From: Cyclaneusma minus
Lineage: Eukaryota; Ascomycota; Leotiomycetes; Marthamycetales; Marthamycetaceae
Direction: 5' to 3'
NCBI GenBank assembly: GCA_037179335.1
Contig: JAKZHN010000003.1
Coordinates: 1,302,001-1,366,000, forward strand
DNA length: 64,000 bases
Position 1 is the first letter of the stretch. Every line of letters starts with the position of its first letter. Made by a program: the position numbers and the translations under genes. The notes under the pieces were generated by a model. It worked only from the letters and a program-made list of their open reading frames with translations, was not told the origin of the DNA and searched no databases. This document shows positions 9,542 to 23,057 of this stretch, piece after piece.

Positions 9542-11709
9542 ATGCTTCGCAACTTGTTGGTGGCGTCGTGGGTGGGCGCGACTCTGACGGCCGCAGCGCC
9601 GTTTGGTCATGCAGTTTTTGGGAGCAGTTTTGGCGTGCCAAACGTCAATGCGACCTTCGATTATATCGTGGTGGGCGGAGGAACAACCGGACTGGCTGTG
9701 GCGGCGCGATTAGCTGAGGATCCGTCCAACTTGGTGGCAGTCGTCGAAGCTGGCGGTTTCTACGAGCTCACCAATGGAAATTTCAGTCAGCTCCCGGGCT
9801 ACGACATCAGGTGGGCGAGTAAGAGTCCCAGCGATGTGAATCCTTTGGTTGATTGGGGCTTTACCACCACTCCGCAGGCGGTAAGGAAAGAAGCTGAAGA
9901 ATCTCATCTTGAGACTGATATAATTGCATAGGGAGCTTTTGGCGATGTTATTCATTATGCGAGAGGAAAGGCGGTATGTCATCACACCTCGTGGAATATT
10001 CAGATGCTTTCATAGACGCTGAAACTAGAATTAGCTCGGAGGTTCATCAGCACGCAACTACATGGCCTACAAGAGATCATGTGCCGGAGCTTATCAGAAC
10101 TGGGCTGAAGAAGTTGGCGATTCCAGCTACACCTTCGACGCCCTATCTCCGTACTTCGAGAAAAGCACCAATTTCACACCCCCTGATATCAGCAAGCGCG
10201 GTGTCAACGCTACCCCGGAGTACAATGTTTCTACTCTGGGTACCTCAGGACCCGTGGACATCACTTTCTCCAATTATGCTCAACCGATTGCAACGTGGGT
10301 GCAGAAGGGGATGAAAGCTATCGGTATTTCTCCTATTGATGGCTTCACCAACGGCCACTTGCTGGGCTCATCGTGGTTGATTGCCACTATCAACCATACT
10401 CTCGGTACCCGCGAGAGCGCAGAAACGGCCTACTTGCAACCAGCATTGTCATATCCCAATCTCATTGTATACACCAACACGCTAGCCAAGAAAGTCTTGT
10501 TCGACGGCACCACGGCCACTGGAGTTGAGGTTTCGACCGCTGGTTATCCCTACACTCTGACTGCCAACAAGGAGGTCATTGTATCGGCGGGGGCTTTCCA
10601 GTCTCCGCAACTTTTGATGGTCTCGGGCGTTGGTCCCAAGGATATCTTGGAACAATACGATATACCTGTTGTTGCAAATCTTGCCGGTGTAGGCCAGAGC
10701 ATGTGGGATCATGTGCTGTTTGGGCCGAGCTACCGTGTAAAGGTCGTGACGTCCTCATCATTGGCTATGGGAGATAATCTCTATGTGAATAGTGCCGAAT
10801 TCAGCTCGGAACAAGATGGCATTTTTGCCAGCCCGGGAGGAGACTTTCTGGGTACGTCATTTACCCATTACTTCCCTGATATGCAAGCTTTATCTTCCTC
10901 ATCGGCCGCTGACCCCTGCGTATAGGCTTCGAAAAAGTCCCTCAAAGCCTGCGTCAAGACTTTTCCAACAGCACGTTGAAAGATCTGGCAACCTTCCCTG
11001 CCGACTGGCCGGTATGTCATCTCTTCTGCTTCGCTCTCGATATCTCGTTTCCGCTCAAGTTTCCCAAATTAATTTGACCTGATAGGAAATTGAGTATCTC
11101 TCAGTCGGAGCGTTCTTCGGTTATCAATGGGATTACCTTACCGGCGCACCCGTCGACGACTATCAATACGCCACAGTAGCCGCCGCGCTCGTGGCCCCCC
11201 TTTCCCGCGGAAACATCTCCATCTCCTCCGCCGACACTTCAGACCAACCACTAATCAACCCCAACTGGCTGACCCACCCAACAGACCAAGCAGTAGCCAT
11301 AGCAGCATACAAGCGCGTGCGCGAGATGTGGAACACAACCGTCATGCAAGAAGGCGTAGTAATCGGACCGGAATACTTTCCAGGCCTCAACGTATCGAGC
11401 GATGACGAGATTTTGAAGCTGATTCGACAGAGCTTCAATACTGTGTCGCATGCTGCGTCGACGTGCAAGATGGGTAGGAAGAATGATACGATGGCGGTTG
11501 TGGATTCGAAGGCGAGGGTTTTTGGGGTGGAGAATTTGAGAGTTGTGGATGCGTCTGCGTTACCTTTCTTGCCTCCTGGAATGCCAATGGCTACGCTTTG
11601 TAAGTTTGCTGGATTTCCTACAAGACTGTTTTGTGAGGGAAGAGGCTGATATGTTTGGACAGATGCTTTTGCGGAGAAGATTGCCGAGGACATTCTCAAT
11701 GGTTCATAG
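9542..11709 (+). CDS. GMC-family FAD oxidoreductase 2, secreted type, 614 aa
   Basis: Six exons: 9542-9880, 9932-9973, 10035-10851, 10926-11011, 11086-11599 and 11663-11709, all with GT-AG introns and matching phases. Residues 1-20 form a signal peptide (MLRNLLVASWVGATLTAAA). The FAD motif is VVGGGTTGL, and ARGKALGGSSARNYM is the first GMC signature, rebuilt across an exon joint. GAFQSPQLLMVSGVGP is the second. The HxxST motif (HAASTCKMG, H550) is intact, but the second active-site His, usually in PPGHP, is Met (PPGMPMATLYAFAE, M594). Many Asn-X-Ser/Thr sites fit secretion. The layout resembles secreted aryl-alcohol or glucose-oxidase-like enzymes; the substrate cannot be read from sequence. 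Confidence 0.92.
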
Positions 11710-12081
11710 ATTTATTGGAGAAGTGGAGAGAACATATCTCGAGTGGTACTAGGGTTGGTTCTTAGCTAGGTTTATTAGAATTTATAATTTTAGAAATATT
11801 TGGAAAAAGCATACTGAAGTTGGCGTCTCCATTACCTTAATGTAGATGAAAATTTGTGCTGCTTTCCCAAGTTACTTCATCTGAAACAGACCTCAATGCA
11901 TGATCTCACCAGTTGTATCAAGTTACAATCTCGTAAGCTTTATGAACAACCCATAGTTTCCCAGAAATTCCCTCGCCAATTATAGCTTCCAAGATAGACA
12001 GGTAGGTATCGAATGCTCCTCAAGCCGCGACTCCGACTCCGCGCTTTTCTTTTCCATGAACAACACAACGCATGGGTTCAT
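11710..12081. other. Intergenic region between convergent genes
   Basis: This 372 bp AT-rich gap lies between the stop of GMC 2 and the stop of the PTH11-like gene. It should hold both terminators. No gene is seen. Confidence 0.5.
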
Positions 12082-13408
12082 TCAATGACTGTACATGATC
12101 ATCGTATCCCGCTCCACCGAAATGCCCTTCACAGGCTCATGAGATGACCTCGGCCCAGAGGTAGCAGCAGAAACATTTCCCATTCGGGCCGACTCAAGAT
12201 CATCCACAGCTCCCGAGGCCACAAACTCGTTTGACTTGTCCATAGGAGTATAATGAGAGAGACCGTGGGCAGTCAACTCCAGCGTATCATCCTCCTCGTA
12301 CAGATTATGGTACAAGTCGGTGCTCGCTTTGCCCGGGCGCCAGGAATTATGCATAGCCGATGGTGGCTGAAGGGGCTTGCTTCTCTGGTTGGAAGAGCCG
12401 CCAGAGCCCTGGCTGCTGGAGAGTAAACTGCGCGGGAGCATGCGGTCGATTAGCCAGCGGCAGAGCGGCAGGCAGGCTACGATGATGGCGACGCTGACTT
12501 CGACGACAGTCCATATTTGTGCGCTGTAGTCGGCGAAGGTCACGTCTTCGAAGTTTACGCGAACGACGGCTGTGATCCGGACAATGCTTATTATGATGTC
12601 GCTATGGGTTCTCTTAGCAGCCGGATGGGATATGATGGGCTTGGAGAACAGAGATGGGCAGAGTGACACTTACAAGACGCCCAGAGCAAGAATAAAACTG
12701 ACTCCGGCTTTGGCAGCAGTCGGCATTTGTAAGCGCCAGATTGGTATTTGCGGTATGCATAGGATGAATACATCGTAGACAATTGTCCATGCGGAGTTGA
12801 CGATGTAGGTGTTCAATTTGATCGTGTTATTGCAGTGACCTCCAGGCACGCTCAAGTCCCAGTTATAACTAATTGGCGTACAGATGGTAAGGGCGGAGAT
12901 AATGACGAAAAGAGCCCAGCAGATGGTAATGGCAATGCAGCCGTACACTATCAAATGTTAGCACAAGACATCTGAGTCGGAAAAGAAAGTGAAGGCAAAG
13001 TTAGAGGCATTACGTACTGCAATGGCGTAGCCAACGTTGCGGAAAGATTCTCATCAGCAAGGCGCAAATACTGAAGCGGATGAGCACAAACTGAACAGCG
13101 TAGATGAACTGGCTGATAGTGAGTTGTAGCAACATATTCTCTGTAGCATTGGCAGGCACTTCGTCGCGGTGGTGGCCCAGACCGCCCTCGAAGATAACCC
13201 AGACATTGAAGGAGAATTGACCATGGTAAACGACGAGGGCAGCCAGAATAAAGCAGTCGTCCCAGCCAGGCCGAGCCCTGTTGATCCGGCGACTGTAAAG
13301 TCGCGCAGCCACAGCGAGGTTAACGAGCACGAGGAAGAGAATGTTGATGCCCAAGTATGTCCAGCCACGGTCCGACACGGGTGGCATCTGGGTTACGGTG
13401 GAGGCCAT
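12082..13408 (-). CDS. PTH11-like seven-helix membrane protein 1, 394 aa
   Basis: Three exons, 13408-13018, 12947-12674 and 12601-12082; the phases (1, then 2) fit. Several hydrophobic helices are seen, for example GINILFLVLVNLAVAARLYS near the N-terminus, followed by the family motif RPGWDDCFILAALVV, corresponding to the (A)DDY/WDD motif of fungal rhodopsin-domain proteins. Exon 3 carries IVRITAVVRV and WTVVEVSVAIIVACLPL, typical of the last helices, and then a roughly 110-residue Ser-rich cytosolic tail. These proteins sit in the plasma membrane and some act as G-protein-coupled receptors; many family members have no known ligand. It is divergent from the PKS gene, sharing its promoter region. 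Confidence 0.88.
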
Positions 13409-14536
13409 GGAGACGGCGAGGGCAGTAGACGCGGCTCGCGACGACGAAGGGACGGCATTGAAGAAGTACGAGGGGGCGTCAGGGAAGAGGTCGGTTTCGA
13501 GGAAGTGTTAAGAGAGGTTCGATTATGAGATCGAGGCTGTGATCTCGGGTCTCCCGAGGCCCCCGGTATCGTCTGAAGTGCATCCTTTTCGGCCCAGATG
13601 GTGTGACCTACCGGTTTTTTCCAGGCGGGGTGTCCTGGCTTTGCTTATGGTGTGTACCAGCATCCTGAGATGAGATTGCAACGTGATTGATGCACCGGAA
13701 GTTCGTGTGGGTGGCCTCCGTAGTATCATGGCGATGCAGGTAACTACATGGATAATAGGGCGCAAGGCATCCTCTGCAAGGTGTAAGTAGGGGCCAGTAA
13801 GTGCCAGCGCGGTTTGGTGAATTGGTGTCCTTGTCGCAGAAATGATACGACGTTGACAGTGTGACAGTGTCAGTGTCACGATCGCATTATGACGTGACTG
13901 GGGATCCGGGGAAGGGCTGTGTGTAACCGCTTACACTTCAGCCGGCGCGGGCGCTAACCTTTCGGGTAGGGCAATACTATCTTTTTGGAAATAGTCTATG
14001 CTTAAAATGGGTCTTGCAGCCGAGCTGCCCCACTCGGTCCGAGGGAGTCGGTCCGCCCTCAGCGGCAGCACGCCAAGCAGAGATATAGTCCCGGGCCAGC
14101 GACTGAAGATGCTTTTAATATGTAAGATTATCCCCTGCACTCCAAGCATCCTCTTGCACTGAGCTGTCAAGCTTTTCGTTGATTTGTGAGTGCCCTTGTG
14201 GCCCTGTGGGTGGATACATGGGTGGGGAAGCTTATTCCCGGCCTCCATATCTTTCAGCTTCTGCACTTTGCACATCCCTCCAGCTCCACAATCCTTCAGC
14301 TCCTGCAAGGCTGGTTGGGCTGGCAGTGACGGCAGTACTTATGTGGCGCTCTCGCCACGGAGTGCATACTCGTTGTGATGGGCCAAACCAACATTGTGAA
14401 CGACATGGGCGGAGAGCGGAGATGGCCAAGATTCCAGCCATACCAAGCGGTGTGCCTCAGTCGATGTATTAATACAACACCAAAAGGAACCCAGGCCGAA
14501 GGAGAAGCATTTGCTGGACTTCCACTTGTCACCAAC
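13409..14536. promoter_or_regulatory. Bidirectional promoter region of PTH11-like 1 and the PKS
   Basis: A 1.1 kb region between two divergent starts. It holds a TGACAG/TGTCA cluster at 13854-13898 (separate entry) and another CTGTCA at 14163. An in-frame ATG at 14378 could extend the PKS by 53 residues, but that stretch lacks any SAT similarity. Confidence 0.6.
13854..13898. promoter_or_regulatory. TGACAG/TGTCA motif cluster upstream of the PKS
   Basis: Two TGACAG copies (13854, 13862), two TGTCA copies on the reverse strand (13868, 13874) and TGACGTGAC (13890) sit within 45 bp. This matches the motif set between the two GMC genes. Confidence 0.6.
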
Positions 14537-17500
14537 ATGGGAGACATATCAACGGCTGAACGACCAAGGATCGTCATCTTCGGCCCCCAAACCGCACTTC
14601 CAGATTTCGAAAGTCTCTCCCGCCTGCGCCTCGTACTTCTGAGTGAGCCTCGTCTATCGTCTTTCTTAGCAGCCATCCAAGATCTTCCCCAACTATGGCG
14701 TTTGCTGGTGAAGACATTCCCAAAATTCGAAGCAGTCCCTGGGCTCCGGGTATTGGAGAGCTTGAAGATCTGGATCCGAAGTGGCCAGGACTTTCCGCAC
14801 GCACCAAGCCCACTCCCAAATGTGCTTCTCGCACCCCTGACCATAATTATACAAATAGCAAATTATGCACAATATCTACGGGTCCTGCAAGTGCAGAATA
14901 ATCAGTCGACACACCAAGCCCTCTTGAAAAGGCTTGAGAAGGGCGGTGTTCAGGGGCTATGTATTGGTGTCCTTTCTGCAATTGCAGTGGCTTCTTCTGA
15001 GACAGAGGAGGAATTGGGAGCATATGGTGCTGTAGCTCTGCGGCTTGCTGTTTGCATTGGCGCTGTGGTCGACCTCGAGGGAGCATTTGCTTCTCCACCC
15101 AATGGAGCATCTTGCTTTACTATACGTTATGGTGAGAAGGAGAAAGGCTTAGCTCAAGAGATTCTCCAGCAATTTCCAGATGTGAGTTGCATTCTTGAAC
15201 TAGCATTTGAATTCTTGGCTGATGATGCATTGATTTCGGAAGTCATATATTTCCGTGAATGTGGATTCTTCGCGTCTTACCGTTACGAGTTCAAAGTCAA
15301 CTGCGTCCCTCCTAATGCAACGCATGTCCACTTCTGGCCTGGGCGTCAAGCCACTTGAGTTGGAAGGTCGTTTCCACAACCCTATCCACAAAGAAGCTTT
15401 GGCCGAAATTCTCAGCTTTTGTGATCTAAACGCGGGTTTGCAGTTTCCCTTTTCAGAGGCTTTGAAAGTCTCAATTATATCCAACACCACAGGTCGATTG
15501 TTTGCCCACGGCAGGTTGAGCGATCTTGCATTAGCGTCCGTTCTGACAGAACAGCCGGATTGGGGTTCAACGATTGCAGAGGCGGCGGCGAAAGTTGAGT
15601 GCACAGAACGTCATGTTCTGGCAATCGGGGGGACCAGCTTCATACCCAATTCTATATCACAAATTGATCGGCTCCAAATCACATACCTTCAGAATTTCGT
15701 CCCTACGAGCTTTTCGCAGCCTCCAAACCCGCTTAATCCATCCTTCTCAGGATCTCACACTCTCTACGGGAATGTCGAGCGGCAAGTCTCTACTAGCGAC
15801 ATTGCAATAATTGGAACAGCATGCCGCTTTCCAGGGGCTGACAATGTTGAGGATCTTTGGGATCTGCTCTGTGCAGGAAAGTCCATGTGTGAAACGCTCC
15901 CAACAAGTCGATTCTCCCCACAGGACTGTCGTCGCCTTCGTCAAAAAGACACTCGTTACTGGGGCAATTTCATCGAGAACCCCGATGTCTTTGACCACCG
16001 TTTCTTCAACATGTCTTCGCGCGAAGCAGCTTCCACCGACCCTCAGCAGCGGCTCGTCTTACAAGTGGCTTACGAAGCTATGGAGTCCGCGGATTACTTT
16101 GATGAATCGGCGCGGAAAGCTTCATCGATTGGATGCTATCTAGGGGTAGGCTCTGTCGATTATCATGACAATGTTGCGTGTCACCCCCCTTCTGCATTTT
16201 CGGCATCTGGCACGCTGAGAGCCTTTCTTAGCGGGAAAATCAGCCATTACTTTGGATGGACAGGGCCTTCGATAACCTACGACACGGCCTGCTCCTCGTC
16301 TGCCGTCGCAATCCACTCAGCTTGTTCGGCGCTTCGCGCAGGCGAGTGCTCCGCTGCACTTGCTGGCGGTGTCCACTTGATCACAAGTCCAGCTCTGTAT
16401 CAGAATCTAGACAAAGGGGGGTTTCTGAGCCCTACTGGTCCGTCGAAATCATTTGATGCCAGCGCAGACGGATACTGCCGAGGAGAAGGTGCGGGTTTGG
16501 TGGTTTTAAAGAAATTGTCGCAAGCCATCGTGGACGGGGATGCTGTTCTAGGTGTCATCGCAGGGTCTGCAATTAGTCAAAATTCCAACCGCACTCCCAT
16601 CACCGTTCCAGACTCGCAGTCTCAAGCGGAACTTTACAAGAAGGCTACGTCCATGGCGGGTATTGATCCCAGGGACATAGACTTTGTGGAAGCCCATGGG
16701 ACCGGAACAAAGGTGCGTGAAAGTGTGACAAGCACAAATTCACAATTCTTTTCTAACAACAAACCCATAGGTTGGCGATCCCATCGAGTGCGAAAGCATT
16801 CGCCAGGTCTTCGGTGGATCACAGCGGCGAGAAAAACTGTACTTTGGCTCGATCAAAGCTAATATCGGACATCTCGAAGGCGCCTCTGGGGTTGCTGGCT
16901 TGGTCAAGTCCCTATTGATGATTCAAAAAGGCGCGATACCAGTACAATCTAATTTCAGTCTCCTAAATCCGAAGATACCCCCGCTTTCGCCAAGTAAAAT
17001 GGCAATTCCGACGTCTACTCGCCAAAGCGGGATACGTGCCATATGCATAAACAACTATGGCGCTGCTGGTAGCAATGCAGTCTTGGTTCTCTGCGCGCCT
17101 CCTAGTCATTTACAGGTCACTCAACGACATTCGAACTGCCATAAACTTACTAAACTCCCGATTTCTCTTTCTGCAAGCACGAATGATAGCCTACGTGCAT
17201 ACTGTGCGTCTCTCCGCCGGATGCTCTCACAGGATTCTCCAGCATCTTCAGCAGATCTGGATCTCGCGAGCATTGCTTTCAATCTTGGGCGCAGAGCAAA
17301 CCGATCCCTCGCCAATCAGGTGAATTTTACAGCAAGTTCGATATCTGAATTCAGAGATGAGATCCTTTCATATGAGTCCGTGTCGCACAAAATCCAGTCG
17401 CTCGATGCCCAAGCTCCAAACCCTATCGTGCTATGTTTCGGAGGCCAAACGAGGGATACCGTGGGGTTGTATGAGAAGTTCTATAGGAGCGTCCTAGTTT

Positions 17501-20500
17501 TCCAGAATCATCTCGACAGTTGCGACGCTGTGGTACGCTCTCTCGGAGGACACAGCATGATCCCTGCCATATTCAGCAAACACCCGGTCCTGGACATTAC
17601 TCTGCTTCACTCTATGGTGTTTTCACTGCAGTATTCTTGCGCCATGGCGTGGATAGATAGTGGCTTGAAAGTCGACGTTTTGATCGGTCACAGCTTTGGC
17701 CAGCTTACGGCTCTGTGTGTGGCAGGATCGCTTTCTCTCGAGCATGCGTTGAAATTGATCAGGGGGAGAGCCACTCTGATAAAGGAGCTCTGGGGTCCAG
17801 AAAGAGGAGCTATGTTATCAGTCGAGGCCAACTCCCAGGATTTATCTGAGCTATTATCACGAGCGCATGATTCCAGTCCAGTTTGTGATATCGAGATTGC
17901 TTGCTACAACTCAGCCACCAGCCATGTACTTGTTGGACCTACCGATTCCATAATATCCATGGAGCATATCCTCGGATCTTCGCTGGGGTACTCTCAATCA
18001 ATGAAGTTCAAAAGACTCGAAGTCACTCATGGATATCATTCGCACCTTGTGGACCCTATTCTCCCGGGACTCGCGGAGTTAGCTGACAGCCTCGAGTTTC
18101 GGGAAGGAAAAATTCGCATCGAGTCCACCACGGATGATCAGAGTTGGCGGCTTCCTAACAGTGCTCTAATTGCCCGGCATTCTCGCGAGCCGGTGTATTT
18201 CTCGCAGGCCGTCCATCGAATTGCAGAGCGATATGGTGCATGTACCTGGCTCGAAGCAGGAAGCGATTCAACCATTACGAACATGGCACGTCGTGCCATC
18301 GGGTCATCTCTACAAGATCGTCATGTATTCCAATCTTCTTCATTAACATCTCCTGACACTCTCGACCAACTTGCCAATGCCACAGTCAATCTGTGGAACG
18401 CCGGAGTGCGAGTACAGTTCTGGCCATTCCATCGCATTCAGAGGCAAGATTACATGTACATCAATTTACCACCCTATCAATTCGAAAAGTCGAGACACTG
18501 GTTGGAATACAAGGAAGTGGAATTGTCAAGTCCGAGGGGAACTACGACGGTTATTGCCGAGTCTGGAGAGCAACTGGATCCTGTAAACCAGTTGCTGACC
18601 TTCGTATCTTTCATGAGGCCACAGTATGCAGGAGAGTCACTCTCGGAATTCTCAATTGACCCAGACAGCAAACAGTTCAAAGCTTATGTTCGGGGACATT
18701 CTGTTCTTGGTAACAATCTGTGTCCAGCCTCGCTATACATCCACCTTGCCACGAAAGCCGTTTCGACAATCATCGAAGAAGAGAAGTTAACGGATCGCAC
18801 TCTGTCGGTGGAGAGCTTAGAACTTGAAAGCCCTTTGGGCATAGATACACAAAAGGCGATCAGTTTGAAGTTGAAGGAAACGGACACCGATCCGCTTGTT
18901 TGGTCCTTCGAAATATGCAGTTACCAGTTGGTCGATTCTTCGAACCACACGCGTCATGCTACTGGCTTCGTCTATGCTCTGAACGCGACAAATCGCAAAA
19001 TGAAAGCAGAATTTGCTCGTTACGAGCGACTGACGACGAATCGTCATTCGCAGCTTGTCACCCATAGCGGAACAGACGGTGCTGAGTCAGTCATCCAAGG
19101 AAGCTTTGTTTACAAAGCTTTTTCTTCTGTGGTGAACTATTCAGAATATTTCAGGGGCGTGAGAAGGGTTGCTGCCAGAGACTACGAGAGCGTGGGACGA
19201 GTTCTCATGCCCGAGGCTCCGTCATCTATACGTCCAGCTCCAGATACATTTTGGGACCCTTTATTAGTTGATAACTTTCTGCAGGTTGCAGGTTTGCATA
19301 TCAATTGCTTGAGGGACAAACTCGAAAGCGAGATCTACATTTGCACGAAAATAGATCAACTGAGGGTCTGCCCCGAGTTCAGCCGAAGAAATATGGGAAC
19401 TTGGTCCGTATTTTCCAGCTTTGAAGAGCTTGGAGAGAAAGAGTTGGTGAATGACATTTTTGTTTTCGACACGGAGACTGAAAAGCTGGCAGTCGTAATA
19501 TTGGGTGCCTGTTTCACTAAAGTCTCCAAGGGGTCCTTGAGCAAAGCTTTGTCTCGAATCAACGCCGATAAATCTCGATTACGCGATTCTTTGGCAAGTG
19601 AGTCCCAGGTTTTGCAAAAACCATCACCAAAACAGCACTTATCATCGCCAGCACTACCATCAAGTCACGATCGCCCGTCTAAGCGAGAGTCACAGGAAGA
19701 GGAACAACATGAAGCTATTCCAGGTGCTGTCAGACAACTCTTGAGTCGAGTCACAGATGTGTCAATGGAACTCATCCAAAACGATACTGCGCTAGAGGCC
19801 GTGGGTGTTGATTCTCTTATGACGACCGAGGTCCTGGATGAGTTGAATGAAGCCTTTAGTATCCGCATCGCGATGCATGAACTTCAGGCCTCGGTTGATT
19901 TCAATTCACTTTGTTTGCTTGTCGAATCCAAAAGGCCCTCTGGCATCCATCTCACCCAAAAACAGGAGGAAACAAGTGGCACGATCCAAATGCCGACAGT
20001 AAATGGTCTTGAGCCTTCTCCGAATGAAGACTCCCCAAGGACACAGCCACAAGGGAGCAGAGAGATAGGTGATGCGAGCACGGATTTCGCCACGCTACCT
20101 CATCTTGAAAGGTTCCAGCACAATTTCGATAGCGCTGCGGCGGACTCGAAGCTTACGGGATTCTACACTACAGTATACCCCCGTCAAGCGCAGCTTGTTG
20201 TCTCGTATGTGGTAAAAGCATTCGAGAGCTTCGGATATCCACTCTCCCAGATGGATGAGAACGAGGACATTCCTGCCATACAGTGTCTTCCAAAACACCA
20301 GAATGTGGCGAAACAGATGTACCATATACTTTCAGAGGCTGATATTGTACGCTTCCAAGGATCCAAATACATCCGCACTGGCCGACCAGTAGATGAGACT
20401 CCATCCCAAGTTCTCTTGAAAAACCTGATGCACGATTTCCCCCAACATGCATTGGAGCACAAGCTTCTAAGCACCACAGGAAGCATCTTAGCCGACTGTC

Positions 20501-22467
20501 TCTTAGGGACAAGCGACCCTCTTCAAGTCTTGTTTGGCAGCAGAGAAAACCGGAATTTGCTCGAAGATGTGTATACGAATGCGCCCATGTTTGCAACGGG
20601 CACGAAAATTCTAGCCGATTTTCTGCTCAACACAACAGCCTACAGGCACGCTTCGCAGCCAGTTCGAATTCTTGAAGTTGGCGGAGGCACTGGAGGGACT
20701 ACCAAAGCTATCCTGAAACAGCTTGTTGCGGAAGGAATTGCATTCATCTACACTTTTACGGATGTCTCCTCCTCGCTGCTGGCTGCTGCGAAGAAAAAGT
20801 TTGCTAACTATGCTGATTCCATGGAATTCATGTTGCTCGACATCGAAAATGATCCTCCGGAAAATATTCTAGACAGCCAGGATATCGTTATATCAACCAA
20901 CTGTATCCACGCCACGAGAAGTATCGAGCACTCCTGCTCTCAAATTAGAAAGATCTTGCGCAGCAACGGCATTCTCTGTCTGATTGAGCTCACACGAAAT
21001 TTATACTGGTTTGATCTCGTGTTTGGCCTCCTTGAAGGCTGGTGGGCTTTCGAGGATTCCCGTTCTCATGCCTTGGCTCATGAGTCCTTCTGGAAGCAAA
21101 GTCTAGAGGATGCTGGCTTTGAATATGTGGATTGGAGCCGCGGACAGCGCAGAGAATCGGAGCTTATACGACTAATAATCGCTGCGGGTATTACACCGCT
21201 GAATCAGATCGAAGAGCCATTCAAGCAAACACAAGTTACGCATCCTGGTCCTGCTCTTGAGCCAGAAAGATCAGGACTCTCAGAAACTCTCATGGAAACA
21301 GTTTTGCTCAAGCAGGAGGGAAGAACACCACTTTATGCGGATATATATTATCCTGAAAGAATTTTCGCTAAGAAGACTAAGCTTCCTATCGGTGAGACTA
21401 ATATTCCTAATTTTCCATCCAGAACCTCTTCTTGTTCTAGGTGATAGAGCTAAAATTCTGCAGCACTCATGATTCATGGCGGTGGCCATGTCATGCTATC
21501 ACGCAAAGATATCAGACCGTTACAGACGCAGCTGTTACTAGACAACGGTATTCTCCCCATCAGCATTGATCATCGTCTGTGTCCAGAATTAGACCTGTTA
21601 GCAGGCCCAATGACCGACGTTTGCTCAGCACTTGAATGGGCAAGGAACGTTCTACCCACACTTGAGCTTCAGCGTTCGGACGTTGAACCCGATGGCAGTA
21701 AAGTGGTAGTCGTAGGATGGTCGACAGGTGGAATGCTTGCTATGTCACTGGGCTGGACAGCACCTACACGTGGTCTCCAACCCCCAGAAGCCATACTCGT
21801 GTTTTACAGCCCAACCGATTACCAGTCTGAATGGTGGACTCGTCCTCAATTCCCTTGGGGCACCAGCCAAGCCGACGCCGACCGCACATACGATATCTGG
21901 GAAGCGGTACGAGACACTCCCATAACTGGCTTCAACATCGCCAGTGCTCGCGCCATAGGCGGCTGGATGTCCACCACCGACCAGCGCGCGCGCATTCCGC
22001 TGCACATGAACTGGACGGCACAGACTCTCCCTGTCCTTCTCGGTGCCGCCACTTCTCGGCAAAAGACCATGCGTCGCAAGAAAGCAGATGCGGCTTCTTC
22101 TGTACCCCTTCCGCCACTCGACGGCCACTCCAAGCTCCCGCTCCCTACAATGGCCGAAATTGCACCTATTAGCCCTCGTGCACAGATTGTCTCGGGTGCC
22201 TATGCCACGCCGACGTATCTCATCCATGGTACCGCAGATGAGTTCATCCAGTGGCAGGAGAGCAGAGATACCTATACTGCGCTTGTAGAGCGAGGTGTTT
22301 CGGCAGGCTTGTCGATTGTTGAGGGAGGAGGACATATCTTTGAGATGCGGGGAATACCGAAAGGAGATCCGGCTGTGGGTCGTGCAGTTCTGGAGGGATA
22401 TCGATTCTTGCTAGAGAGAGTGGGAGTAGATCTCGGCGGATACGGACAAGGTCGTGAGAAATGGTGA
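14537..22467 (+). CDS. Non-reducing polyketide synthase, SAT-KS-AT-PT-ACP-cMT-TE, 2579 aa
   Basis: Four exons: 14537-15181, 15243-16712, 16771-21391 and 21464-22467, all in phase. The ATG at 14537 directly precedes the SAT start (RIVIFGPQTALPD). Domains: SAT 1-370; KS from about 401, with active Cys C565 (DTACSSS), H700 (EAHGTGT) and H739 (NIGHLEG); AT with S1013 (GHSFGQ); product template with H1348 (GHSVLG) and D1539; ACP with phosphopantetheine Ser S1720 (GVDSLM); C-methyltransferase with SAM motif LEVGGGTGGTTK near 2007; and an esterase/lipase-type TE with HGGGH oxyanion motif at 2250 and nucleophile S2332 (GWSTGG). No KR, DH, ER or R domain. This order is that of synthases making C-methylated orsellinate-type acids (families of MpaC and AusA), so a methylated monocyclic aromatic acid is likely. 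Chain length and methylation number cannot be read from sequence. Confidence 0.95.
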
Positions 22468-23057
22468 AAGCAAGGTCAATTAGATTGGGGACTTGCATGT
22501 ACACTTGTCGACCTGCAGCAAGACACCTCCTCACCTGCCTCATTTTCACGCTAGCCACTCGTTTTACGCACTAAAAACAAGCTTAAATTTATCGCCATAT
22601 TCCCAACGACATGATCATCCAACCTCCAGAATTTTTATGAGCTGGGGAGACCCTGGTTTTGCCATTAGGCAGGAGGGCCGTCAATCTGAAACAAAACAAC
22701 TTTTGCCTTCATTTTCCGCGCTAGTCTCGCCTTTTCCAGCTAGTCAAATAAGCCCCATTTTAGCGCAGAGTTTTTAACGACGTGCTCACGCAAAGCTGAA
22801 GTTTTGTATCAGCTGAGGAGACAAGAGGGGTGCAGGTAGGCACGGAGAAACTCGTCGATGTGCTAGAAAACCATGGCAGATTCCTGACAATGGAGGGCTA
22901 GGGATTTCAGGTTGAATTTAGCGCCAAAGCAGCACAGCATTGGTGTGGTTAACTCTCCTAGCCCGCGCTCTAAACGAAGTTCAGATGAAATACAAGCATT
23001 CTTGTGGTTTGAGCGACTTTTCTTTCCAAGTTCAACCACATCTCAATTCTCAAGTTT
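22468..23057. other. Intergenic region between convergent PKS and P450 genes
   Basis: A 590 bp gap that should hold both 3' ends. It contains two similar stretches, around 22550-22630 and 22710-22800 (both with CGC-x-CTAG or GCTAGTC and CCCAxxTT..ACGACxTG-like words), which may be a diverged direct duplication. No gene is seen. Confidence 0.4.

Noticed and set aside
14378..14536. Upstream in-frame ATG for the PKS
   Set aside because: The 53 extra residues have no SAT similarity, and the ATG at 14537 lies directly before the SAT start.
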